NCBI GenBank assembly: GCA_007922305.1
Contig: ML677334.1
Coordinates: 58,101,967 to 58,165,966, forward strand
Source of the DNA: Dermatemys mawii
Lineage: Eukaryota; Chordata; Testudines; Dermatemydidae
Reading direction: 5' to 3'
Length of the DNA stretch: 64,000 nucleotides
Shown: positions 37,401-44,248 of the stretch, in pieces
Position numbering within the stretch: the first letter of the stretch is position 1
Layout: each line of letters starts with the position of its first letter
The notes under the pieces: model-generated
Seen by the model: only the letters and a program-made list of their open reading frames with translations
What the model was told of the DNA's origin: nothing
Databases searched by the model: none
Position numbers and translations under genes: made by a program

Positions 37401-37684
37401 TGTAAAATAAATCCCCAATCCAGCAAACTATTTATGTATGTGCTTAACTTTAAGCATGCGTATAGTTCCACTGAAATCAATGTTTTGTTAGGACATGGTC
37501 CAAGCAAGCTCTCAAGAATAGAAGCAACTTGTTAAAAAGGTAATTGTTTGTTTTTATCTGCATGCCTAAATATCTTCTTTTCTTATTCCAGGATATAAAC
37601 ATAGTAGAAGAAGCCCTTATTGAAAACGTTCTACACCAGTCATTTTTAGAATATGTGCATGTGAATCATCCAGACAGCACATAA
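25247..37684 (+). CDS. RNF125: RNF125 E3 ubiquitin ligase (whole spliced gene, six coding exons)
   Basis: RNF125 is a membrane-anchored RING E3 ligase known to ubiquitinate RIG-I, MDA5 and MAVS and so to damp antiviral signalling. Joined exons (164, 154, 95, 91, 108 and 93 bp) give 234 residues plus stop, close to the 232 of human. Seen: MGSLLSSD start with Gly2 and Ser6, fitting N-myristoylation; RING at 37-76 (C37, C40, C52, H54, C57, C60, C72, C75); C2HC finger C100, C103, H115, C119; C2H2 fingers C141, C144, H156, H161 and C170, C173, H191, H196; C-terminal [16 protein letters not shown], the ubiquitin-interacting helix. All ligating residues are intact. RNF138 follows downstream on the same strand. 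Confidence 0.96.
25672..25731 (+). repeat. RNF125 intron 1 segment shared with 24125-24192
   Basis: The segment has the same blocks as 24125-24192: TTTTTTTAGGAAGGAGAA, GGGCCAGTCTATGATCAAAA and CCAATATC. The T run followed by AG resembles a splice acceptor, but no donor or recognisable peptide follows, so I do not call an exon. Confidence 0.7.
25810..25857 (+). repeat. CATA/CA microsatellite
   Basis: About nine tandem CATA units pass into ACACAC repeats, behind a C-rich run. It lies in RNF125 intron 1 and is likely length-variable. An open frame on the other strand encodes a repeated VCMY peptide, which is an artefact. Confidence 0.9.
27279..27437 (-). mobile_element. CR1 LINE 3' end fragment
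   Basis: On the minus strand this reads as the CR1 3' region: GGTGGTGGAATCTCCATTCT, then the AGGTTTTTAAGGCCC block, ending in GACCTTCTGAGATCTCTTCC and CCAACCCTAATAGTCTGTGA. It matches the tail of the copy at 6175-6912 in block order. It lies in RNF125 intron 1, about 240 bp before exon 2. Confidence 0.8.
27679..27832 (+). CDS. RNF125: RNF125 coding exon 2
   Basis: The acceptor is TTTCTTTATGCAG and the donor GTTTGT. The exon supplies the last base of Val55 and 51 codons. It starts [20 protein letters not shown], the second RING half, and ends NCTECNTQ, the first two cysteines of the C2HC finger. It leaves in phase 0. Confidence 0.95.
27916..28180 (+). mobile_element. MITE in RNF125 intron 2
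   Basis: The left end is GGATGTGTCTACAGTTAAAC and the right end in reverse complement is GGCCAGGTCTATGCTAAAAA. Inside, GGGGTGTGGATTTTCACACC and GATGTAGCTGGGTTGACCTA blocks are typical of turtle MITEs. It begins only 84 bp after RNF125 exon 2 and appears not to disturb the donor site. Confidence 0.6.
29390..29742 (+). mobile_element. hAT non-autonomous element (353 bp), exact 8-bp duplication
   Basis: The left end is CAGGGGTCTCCAAACTTTTT. The right end in reverse complement is CAGTGATCTCCAAACCGGGG. The octamer CGTTAGAT flanks both sides exactly (29382-29389, 29743-29750). The interior is C-rich. It is inserted in the LTR at 29115-30726 and is therefore younger than it. Confidence 0.9.
29920..30352 (+). 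mobile_element. Solo LTR (433 bp) with 4-bp duplication
   Basis: The element begins TGTGGAAACAAGG and ends TTCCTCCACA, with short inverted termini TGTGGA/TCCACA. ATTC lies on both sides (29916-29919, 30353-30356). Inside are GGGTATAAATACTT, a TATA-like site near 30187, and the polyadenylation signal AATAAA at 30290-30295 followed by GCTGTCTCTGACTTGTTG. This order (TATA, signal, end) is that of a retroviral-type LTR in the plus orientation. No internal genes remain. Confidence 0.8.
31495..32892 (+). mobile_element. hAT non-autonomous element carrying an internal insertion
   Basis: The left end CAGGGGTAGGTAACCTATGG and the right end, reverse complement CAGGGATTGGCAGCCTTTCA, are hAT termini. 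The flanks CATTAGAG (31487-31494) and CACTAGAG (32893-32900) are an 8-bp duplication with one difference. The genuine element is short. Most of the 1.4 kb is a foreign insert at about 31570-32640. The same family is represented intact at 33505-33776. Confidence 0.85.
31570..32640 (+). mobile_element. LTR-like insertion within the hAT element
   Basis: The insert runs roughly from TGAGAGTGCCAAATCAGGAC to CAGTAACGTGACA, ends of TG...CA type. I recognise blocks such as GAGATCTTTCTCCCAGGTTT and TTTCACCCGAAAGCAAGCAT from turtle LTR repeats. No protein coding is visible. The exact ends and a target duplication cannot be fixed by eye. Confidence 0.5.
33022..33116 (+). CDS. RNF125: RNF125 coding exon 3
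   Basis: The acceptor is TTGCCCTAG and the donor GTACAA. The 95-bp exon reads [20 protein letters not shown], then [11 protein letters not shown], completing the C2HC finger (H115, C119). It enters in phase 0 and leaves with two bases of Arg138. Confidence 0.95.
33505..33776 (+). mobile_element. hAT non-autonomous element (272 bp)
   Basis: The left end is CAGGGGTCGGCAACCTGTGG. The right side contains GAAGACTTAGCACACCACTT and ends CCAACCTCTG. The flanks ATATAGCA (33497-33504) and GTATAGCA (33777-33784) differ at one base. It is the same family as 31495-32892. It lies in RNF125 intron 3, close before exon 4. Confidence 0.85.
33918..34008 (+). CDS. RNF125: RNF125 coding exon 4
   Basis: The acceptor is GTAATTCCCAG and the donor GTAACT. 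The exon encodes [20 protein letters not shown] and [10 protein letters not shown], the first C2H2 (Di19-type) finger. It takes one base to finish Arg138 and leaves in phase 0. Confidence 0.95.
34196..34503 (+). mobile_element. hAT-like remnant
   Basis: The right end, GGCCCAATGTGGCCCCCTAG then GCTGTAGTTTTCCCACCCCAG, resembles the CAAACT...CACCCCTG terminus of hAT copies in this window. The GC-rich body contains CCAATGGGAGCTGC-like blocks in both directions. The left boundary and duplication are not clear. It lies in RNF125 intron 4. Confidence 0.5.
35222..35315 (-). mobile_element. CR1 LINE 3' tail fragment
   Basis: On the plus strand, AGGATTGGAAGGGACCTCAG, TAGGTCATCTAGTCCAGTCC and AAGGCAGGACTAAGTA are the reverse complement of the CR1 3' tail. 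It is a short, decayed copy in RNF125 intron 4. Confidence 0.75.
35370..35469. other. Assembly gap (100 N)
   Basis: Exactly 100 N characters flanked on both sides by ATATAT repeats. The round length suggests a placeholder of unknown true size over an AT microsatellite. It lies inside RNF125 intron 4, so no coding exon is lost: the exons on both sides join in phase. Confidence 0.98.
35711..35958 (+). mobile_element. hAT non-autonomous element (248 bp), exact 8-bp duplication
   Basis: The left end is CAGTGGTCTTCAAACTGGAG and the right end in reverse complement is CAGGGGTCTTCAAACTTTTT. TTGTAGAG flanks both sides exactly (35703-35710, 35959-35966). The interior holds a large palindrome around CGCCGAAATGCTGCTGCCGC and GCGGCAGCATTTCGGCG. 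Related to the copy at 46609-46825. Confidence 0.92.
36425..36532 (+). CDS. RNF125: RNF125 coding exon 5
   Basis: The acceptor is CCTGGTTACAG and the donor GTGAGT. The 108-bp exon of 36 codons reads [20 protein letters not shown], then [16 protein letters not shown], the second C2H2 finger (C170, C173, H191, H196). It has phase 0 on both sides. RNF138 coding exon 6 has the same length and phases. Confidence 0.95.
36705..36880 (+). repeat. MIR-like (tRNA-derived CORE) SINE
   Basis: The blocks GAGAGACATGGATTCTATTCCCAG, then TGACCTTTGGTGAATACTTA and ACCTCTCTCTCTTCCTCAGT follow the layout of an ancient MIR element (tRNA-like part, then CORE). It is diverged. It lies in RNF125 intron 5. Confidence 0.65.
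37592..37684 (+). CDS. RNF125: RNF125 coding exon 6 (terminal)
   Basis: The acceptor is TTCTTATTCCAG. The exon reads [20 protein letters not shown], then [10 protein letters not shown] and the stop TAA at 37682-37684. The EEALI...S.LEY stretch is the ubiquitin-interacting helix of this family. The end [10 protein letters not shown] resembles the family's short variable tail. Confidence 0.95.
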   Translation, partial: DINIVEEALIENVLHQSFLEYVHVNHPDST

Positions 37685-38500
37685 TTCTGCTGAAAAGGGT
37701 GGGATAGATGTTCCACAGATTACATTGTTCATTCAAAAGCAGTTTTTACAGTTACCGAAACATCATCATATTTTAGACCTAAACAGATTGACTTAGTTTT
37801 GTTTTTAAATTACATTCTAACTCCATCACAGAAAAATGTAAAAGATCATGCTGCCATGTTGCTGTTTTTGAACACCTAAAAGGCAGTATGTCACTGTCTG
37901 CCCGTACTACCTTATTCCTTACCGACAAACACCTTTACCTTTATACAAAGAGAAAGCCATAACTGGAGCAAAGAGCAGTTTGTGATTGCACATTCCATGA
38001 GCAAGCCAGAGTCTCCATGATACTGCTGATGATGTTGCAATGCTTGGGACAGACAGCAAACAAAGCACAGCCTTTTTTGGATTCTATAGCCTATTAGACT
38101 GGAAGGGGAGGGAGCTCAGGGCTTCTGCCCTGCACCAGAGTGGTGGGGGTAGGGTCTTCTCTGCCCATCAGGAAAGGCGTCCTGGAGCTCAGGACATCAG
38201 CAGGTGCCTCCTGTTGGGCAGTCGCCGTATGCGGCTCAGAGGGTCAGTACGTTTGGCCGCCAATTCTTTAAAGTGACCAGAAGATAAGGATATAGCATTG
38301 TTTCAAAACGTACCTCCAACAGAAAAGTAAGCACACAGACTTCTGTGTGTAATTCTACACATTTTCATTGTTGAGATTTCATTTCACAAATATGTTTTAT
38401 CATGAGGAATAAAAAGTTGGCAGGGCCATTGATTTCATCTTTAAAAAAGTCTGACTTAAAAGGCTTTCCTTCAAATAAATGTTCTTCATAAACCTCTGCT
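37685..38500 (+). terminator. RNF125: RNF125 3' UTR with polyadenylation signals
   Basis: Two AATAAA hexamers lie at 38408-38413 and 38474-38479. A T/GT-rich stretch follows the second (TTTCTTTTTACATGTTGTCTG), as expected downstream of a cleavage site. Cleavage is thus likely near 38490-38505. No repeat interrupts this UTR. Confidence 0.65.
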
Positions 38501-38884
38501 GTCTGATTTCTTTTTACATGTTGTCTGTGTCAGTGGCAAAAATGACATGAGATTTACAAGGTTGGTGCCAGACTATATATTGCTCGATGGCATACCACTT
38601 GTCAACATCAAGGTCACAGCTTTATTAAAGGATTAAGATTTACAATAACATTAACAACATGAACACCTTCACATAAACCTCCCTGTAGTTTACTTCTTTG
38701 AGGTCAACAGCCCAATTTCTTCCCCTTCCAGAAGCTGCTAATCAATAATTACTGCAGTCTACCGAATAAAGGTCAAATGGACCAGCACTTTCTTTTTATC
38801 CTATTTTGCTCTTTCTATAGTACCGAACTCTCTTTACCAACAGTAATTAATTTAATATACCCACAAAGTAGGTAAAAATTATTC

Positions 38885-39015
38885 CCTATTTACAGATGTG
38901 GAAACTGAGGCACAACAGAAGTTAAGTGTCTTGCTTAAAACAACCCACGAAAGTTGCAGCAGAGCCTGAAATACCACAGGTTTCCGTGACTCCCAGTCGT
39001 GTTTTAACCACAAGG
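38885..39015 (-). repeat. MIR-like SINE, reverse orientation
   Basis: TTTACAGATGTGGAAACTGAGGCACA, then AAGTTAAGTGTCTTGCTTAA and AACCACAAGGCAGTGAC are the reverse complement of MIR blocks (cf. cctcagtttcc). The copy is ancient and diverged. Confidence 0.75.
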
Positions 39016-39654
39016 CAGTGACGACTTTCAACATGTGCAGGATTTGTAAGATTCACCCCTTTTCCAATCCTCAAACCCAAAGTGTGGAAAAACTGTGTCC
39101 TAACTGCAGCTTCGATCATTAATAGCATCAGGGAAGCTGCATCAATGCAAAAATAAAAAAAGGCTTTGAATTTTCCCAGTGTGCATGTACCCCAAAAGCT
39201 AGTAGCAGAGCTGGGAACAGAACTTAGGAGTCAAATCACTGCCATGCAATCTTCAGAAATAAAACACTAATCATTACAATAATTTTGTCTAGGGAAACAT
39301 GCAGTAATTATAATAATGAAATCTCTATTTAGCTGGTGTTAGCATATTACAGAGTCAGCCTCTTTACACCCAAGTCATGTTTCTGGTGATTTTATGAAAC
39401 TGAGTAAAGTACTGACTGCTCATATTTATCAAAGCAAACAATATTCAAAACCATTGATAGGTATGCTGGGATTTTTGCAGTACATTGTAAGAGAATTGGC
39501 TAAATAGTAACCACATATCTAAGTATCTTTGTCCTTGTCTGTTTTGCTGGATACATAACATGCATCAATATTTCTAACACAACCTTCCATAGTTTTTGAT
39601 TCCTCTAATTTTGGTTATTTTTCTTTTTTCCATTGAGAAGCTAGCAGCTACTAG

Positions 39655-40140
39655 CATATGACAGATTTACTCTTCATTTCTTTGAGTCTGAACACTTCTG
39701 TTAGGAAGCCCAGAAGGATTAATAAAGGATCATTTGGCAATAAATATCCACTGTTTTGGGGTCTGTTCAAAGTATCTGCACTCACTCTGTCTTTTTTATT
39801 ACATATAAATTCAAACAGTCTCTGTATTCCTGCTAGAGTTTTGTGTAGGAAGATTATAAGAATATTTTGAAACAAGAAAAGATATCCTTGACAGAATAGT
39901 CATTCCGACTGTTTTTCCTGACCAATAGATTGTATACTTTCCACACACCCCGAATCTTTTTTCATTTCCTTAAACAGCGATTTGACATTTAAATCATATC
40001 GCTCTTCTAGGTTGTTTGAGAGTTGAATTCGCCAGTCTTTCATAGAACTTGTTTCCCATTTGTACCCAAACGTTTTATGGAGAGCCAGCTTCTCTGAGTT
40101 GGGCAAATTTATAACTAGTATTTCAAATCTGGTATAATTC
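39655..40140 (-). pseudogene. L1-clade LINE ORF2 fragment (reverse transcriptase C-terminal side)
   Basis: On the minus strand the frame from about 40142 contains WRIQLSNNLEERYDLNVKSL and FKEMKKD, similar to the region of L1 ORF2 that precedes the GRI.iiKm motif. The next frame contains FQNILIIFLHKTLAGIQRLF, then LNRPQNSGYLLPNDPLLILL, similar to the ORF2 block ending RPK..GGL.LPN. Several frameshifts are present. The assignment comes from motif resemblance only; an unrelated origin is possible but less likely. Confidence 0.55.
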
Positions 40141-41297
40141 ACTTTAAATCAGACCAAAGATTTCTTTAGACTAGAGAGGGCAGTAACCATTATTTCCAGC
40201 TCTTAAGCAACATAAAAGGGATTTTATGCTCCTCCCACCAAGCCTGAAAGAATGGTGCTTAGCACACCCATCAGCTTTAACCAGGTAACTGGAGTTAGGT
40301 TCTTACTCTCCAGACATTCAAGATCAGTCAGGCAGGGCCACCAATCTTCAGGGTATAATTCTGTGTATCTGGATAGTCCTTGCTGCACCAGAAAGTAGCA
40401 TAAGGCTACCTGTTGCAACCACCACTGGCTGATGCAGTATAGAACTCTGGTTGGTTGCTAAAATGATCCTAAAAGGCCCAGGGGCTTTGGGTTTCAGATT
40501 GCATTCCTCCCACCGGAAGACCCATGGACTTAGAAAGAGGGGTGGAGGTTCCACTGCTGGGCAATCTCTACTATACATTCACTGTGGAGAGTAGCCAGCT
40601 GTCAGCTTCAAAGTGGTGGCAGAATAGAAACCAAGGGCAACATTTCCTCCTATCCTCCTTTTTGTCAACAAGGGCATCAAATAAAGTGTCTGTGTTTTAT
40701 TTTAAAGTCATCTAATCCCTACAAATGAGGCCTGTTTATCTTTAAAAGGGAAACTAAGGGTTTGTTTGGGTTTTTTTGTTTGTTTATTTTTTTAACCACC
40801 AAGACCCAAATTCAGGTAGGTCACTACAGAATCTGCTTCTTCCCTCCCCCGGGAGCTTCTTCTCCATCAGATCCCAGCAGAACCACTCTCCATCCCAACT
40901 CCTCCTTTCTGCTACTCCAGGCCTCCTCTCTCTGATTTAGGCCCTTACCTGAAGGCAGGGCAGGTCTGTGTCCGTAGCCCCACAGCTTTTGCACCGAGCT
41001 CTGCCCATGCGCCCAAGCAGGACTGTCCCTTTAAAATCATGGGTCCACAGGAGCTTCTGGTGTCATTGTGACAACTCCTCCTGCAGGCACCAACATCCAC
41101 ATCTCATGCAATCAGTTTGCAAGAACTGGCACTACAACCCTGCCGTCCCGTGGCTGTTTGGAGGGGACTCCCCTTGCTCACCACTATCTCTATGCTAAGG
41201 CAGCTGCCATCAACCCCTGCATCTCCCATTTCATCTCTATCCTCTGCAAGTATTCACTCTTCTCATCCACCTTTCGCAGTGCCACTGCTGCTCCTCA

Positions 41298-41420
41298 CAG
41301 GGTGACCAGATGTCCTGATTTTAAAGGGACAGTCCTGCTTTTGGGGTCTTTTTCTTATATAGGCTTCTGTTACCACCCATGCCTGTCCCGATTTTTCACC
41401 TTTGGTGTCTGGTCACCCTG
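41298..41420 (+). mobile_element. MITE (123 bp) with perfect 13-bp inverted repeats
   Basis: The left end CAGGGTGACCAGA and the right end TCTGGTCACCCTG are exact reverse complements. The interior contains TTCTTATATAGGCTTCTGTT and CCTGTCCCGATTTTTCACC, shared with the decayed copy at 10068-10195. No coding. I do not see a convincing target duplication. Confidence 0.85.
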
Positions 41421-41934
41421 TCCCTGTGTCCATCTAGCCCCCTGAACCACAGAGTGACAGCCATTTTGCTTGGTTTAATCTCTTTTAGAAGAGTGGGAAG
41501 TGGCAGCCACCTTTATTAAGGGCAGCCCCACTTCCACCTGCAGATAGCATGTAAGGAAATGACAGCCATCATCCTGGCTTCAACCCCATTGATTGTAAAA
41601 GGAGACTGTGGCCATTTTGAATCAGTGGAAAACTGTGTGTTGGCACCTTTCATCATGTATGCATGAGACAGGTAAAACCACACCCCACAACTGCTAGTCA
41701 CAATATAATCATGGCCATTGGCAATAATGTTATTCCGTGATGTCACTGCCTGCACAGTATACTCATCAAGTGAATATACAGCCCCTTTGTCTGGCAACAG
41801 ACACTGTCACACTAAGGTAACTAGCCAGATTTCCCCAGAACACACTACTGCAAATGTAACTGGAAAGCACGGCCATTGGAAATGATGGTTGGACACTTCA
41901 AAAAAGGCAGCTCTGTGGACACATCTGCCAGAAT

Positions 41935-42400
41935 TTGGAAGTGGAGGACAGGGAATGGATCACCTGGTGATTGCCTGTTCTGTTCATTCTCTCTGAAACA
42001 CCTGGCACTGGGTGGACACTGGGCTAGACAGACCATTCATCTGGCCCAGAATGTCCATCCTTATATTTAAGTATTTCTTCACATAATACACAACCTGTGG
42101 AACTCCTTGCCAGAGGATGCTGTGAAGGCCAAGACCATAACCTGGTTTAAAAAAAAAAAAAGAACTAGATAAATTCATGGAGGATAGGTCCATCAATGGT
42201 TGTTACCCAGGAAGGGCAGGGATGATCCCTAGCCTGTTTGCCAGAAGCTGGGGATGAGCAACAGAGGATGGATCACTTGATGATTACCTGTTTTGTTCAT
42301 TCCCTTTGGGGCCCCTGGCACTGGTCACTTGCTGGAAGACAGGATACTGGGCTAGATGGACCTTTGGTCTGACTCAGTAGGGCCATTCTTATGTTCTTAT
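41935..42400 (+). mobile_element. CR1-like LINE 3' ends, two adjacent copies
   Basis: Two units follow one another. The first (about 41935-42070) has GGATCACCTGGTGATTGCCT and GGGCTAGACAGACCATTCAT. The second (about 42090-42400) has GGATCACTTGATGATTACCT, GGGCTAGATGGACCTTTGGT and ends in TTCTTATGTTCTTATG. This is the 3' region of a CR1-like subfamily common in turtles. Other copies lie at 47430-47775 and 54985-55345. Confidence 0.7.
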
Positions 42401-42690
42401 GTCCCAAACCATGCTGGTCAACAATCCCATCATTTCCCACCTGCAGACAGAGCCAGTTAGTTTCCTGTTAAGCAATCTGCTCAGCACAGACCAGCAGTTT
42501 AGTTCTCCTATTAGGTATCCCTACAACAGCCAGGCCACACTATCTTGCATATTATTGCTGTATAGTGAACGACGCCTGTTCCCTCTCATCAGAGTTGAGA
42601 ATTCTGAGATCTCAGCATCACTGTCCAGTCTATGCTGGGAATTAGCTTCAATTTCAGCCACCACAGTGCAGCTGCCCCGGTGCCCTTAGT

Positions 42691-42794
42691 AACAAAGAGT
42701 CTTGCGGCACCTTAAAGACTAGGTGCCACAGGACTCTGTTACTTCTGCAATCCCAGACTAACACGGCTACCCCTCTGATTCTTGACAACAGGCA
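42691..42794 (-). mobile_element. Palindromic (fold-back) SINE
   Basis: On the minus strand the head ATCAGAGGGGTAGCCGTGTT is followed by one body arm and then its inverse. The arms are CAAAGAGTCTTGCGGCACC (42693-42711) and GGTGCCACAGGACTCTGTT (42722-42740). GTGCCCTTAGT lies exactly on both sides of the whole unit (42680-42690, 42795-42805), so it entered as one piece. Confidence 0.85.
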
Positions 42795-43099
42795 GTGCCC
42801 TTAGTGCACAGAAGGTACCAATTCTAGGGGCTGGTTTATTCCCTTGAGTTAATTTAGGGTAAATATGTGCTTGCTGGGGCAAATATTTGGAGAGTGCCCG
42901 ATTAGCCTTTACAAAAGGGCTCAGTGCCGCCAGTCATTTACCCATCACAACACGCAGCACCGCCGTGCCCTTAGGGGTTTCCACCGGGGCAGCTACACTA
43001 GAGGCTGACACCAGAGCTAATTCCCCATTGAAGAAGAACAATTGCTGCCCACTCCGCCCACTTTGCTTGACCCAGGGGCATGGACACCTAAATCCGTCG

Positions 43100-43880
43100 G
43101 GAAGGACAATAGTCCGGGAGAAGCCACGGCGCAGGAAACAAAAGGCGGGAGGGAGCTGCGGGCACCTCTGCGGTGCCAGGCTGGGCTGGCCCCCTGGCGA
43201 ACACAACGCAGGTTACTCCCGCGGGACGAGGCGGCCGCTCGGTGCCATCGGCGGGGCTGGCGGGCGCCGGAACGGGGCGGGCGCCCGGGGCCCCGGAACT
43301 CCCGCCACAGGCTGGGCCCCTCCTGGGCCGACGCAAAGGGGAAGCTCAGAGCCCGACAACTGCGGAAGAGCTCGAGCGAAGAGGTGGGAAGGCGGGCGCC
43401 GCAGGCCCCGTGGCAGGGTCGATACTGGAGCGGGGGAGGAGGCTGGCCCGCCCGCCCGAACCAGCCAGCGGGCCGGGGGAAACGGGGGGCGGTGCGCGTG
43501 TTGTTTCATAACAATCCTGCCCGGGCCCAGCCGCAGGTAATCGCCATGGAAACCCGACCCAGCCCACCCTGGGACAGCTGCCGGGGCAGCCCCGGCTGCA
43601 GCATGGACTCCGGCGGGGGCTGCGGCTGAGAGCCCCTGAGACACTGGAGCGGCGGCCCCGCCCTGGGGGCCCCCGCCAGGTACCGCGGGCCGCGCTCGCG
43701 GCCGCGGAGAGGGGAGGGCGCTTCCCGCTGCCATTCGGGCCTGGTAGAGAGACGGGAACAGACAGGGCCGGGGTGGGGGAGAGAGACCGATCCCCTCTCG
43801 GCGCCCGGGCCCAGGGCCTCCGGCCGCGGCCTCTTCCCCCCCCCCCCCCCCCGTGCCAGGGCCTTCACTGCGACGGGGAC
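43100..43880 (+). promoter_or_regulatory. RNF138: CpG island with RNF138 promoter and non-coding first exon
   Basis: This is a CpG-dense region about 0.3-1 kb before the RNF138 start codon. A donor-like CCGCCAG|GTACCG at 43680/43681 could end a 5' UTR exon that joins the acceptor at 44121/44122. A run of 17 C (43836-43852) lies inside the putative first intron. Long open frames on both strands here are composition artefacts. The transcription start is not fixed. Confidence 0.6.
43836..43852 (+). repeat. C homopolymer (17)
   Basis: A run of 17 C in the putative first intron of RNF138. Its length is probably uncertain in the assembly, and such runs can form quadruplex or i-motif structures. 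Confidence 0.9.
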
Positions 43881-44141
43881 CGGCCTGCCAGCCCCCTTCC
43901 CCCATTGGACACCACCGCTTTCCTGCAGCTCTGACCCTGCTTAGTAGGGGCACCCGATGCCCGCATCAGCGCCCCCTCAAAGCAAGGTGGCGAGGGACTC
44001 TGCCAACCAGGGGGCGCGACGGGCCTGTTCTCACACCAGCCCTTCATCCTCCCGAGGGGGAAATCGGTTGAGCTTTATGTCTCCTTAAGTGAGTGAGTGA
44101 TTTCCCCCCTTACTCCCACAGAGCGGTCCCGACTCACTGGC

Positions 44142-44248
44142 ATGGCCGAGGAACCTGCCACTATTTGTTTCAATGAAGAGGATTTTTACTGTCCCGTGTG
44201 CCAGGAGGTGTTCAAAACGCCTGTGAGGACAGTAACCTGCCAACACGT
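44142..44248 (+). CDS. RNF138: RNF138 coding exon 1
   Basis: The exon starts at 44122 after CTTACTCCCACAG, and the ATG lies in GGCATGG context. It reads MAEEPATICFNEEDFYCPVC, then QEVFKTPVRTVTCQH, the first RING half. The donor is GTAGGT at 44249. Read-through would give an immediate stop (GTG TAG), as in RNF125 exon 1. It ends with two bases of Val36. Confidence 0.95.

Larger units (their letters stand above)
38500..43100. other. Intergenic region between RNF125 and RNF138
   Basis: About 4.6 kb separate the RNF125 polyadenylation region from the RNF138 CpG island. It contains MIR-like, L1-type, CR1-like, MITE and SINE copies listed separately. The stretches 39020-39650, 40145-41290 and 41425-41930 show nothing I can name. 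No exon was found. Confidence 0.65.

Noticed and set aside
42887..43953. Open frames of 195-246 codons upstream of RNF138.
   Set aside because: Same composition effect in the RNF138 CpG island. No domain is recognisable, and they overlap each other on both strands.
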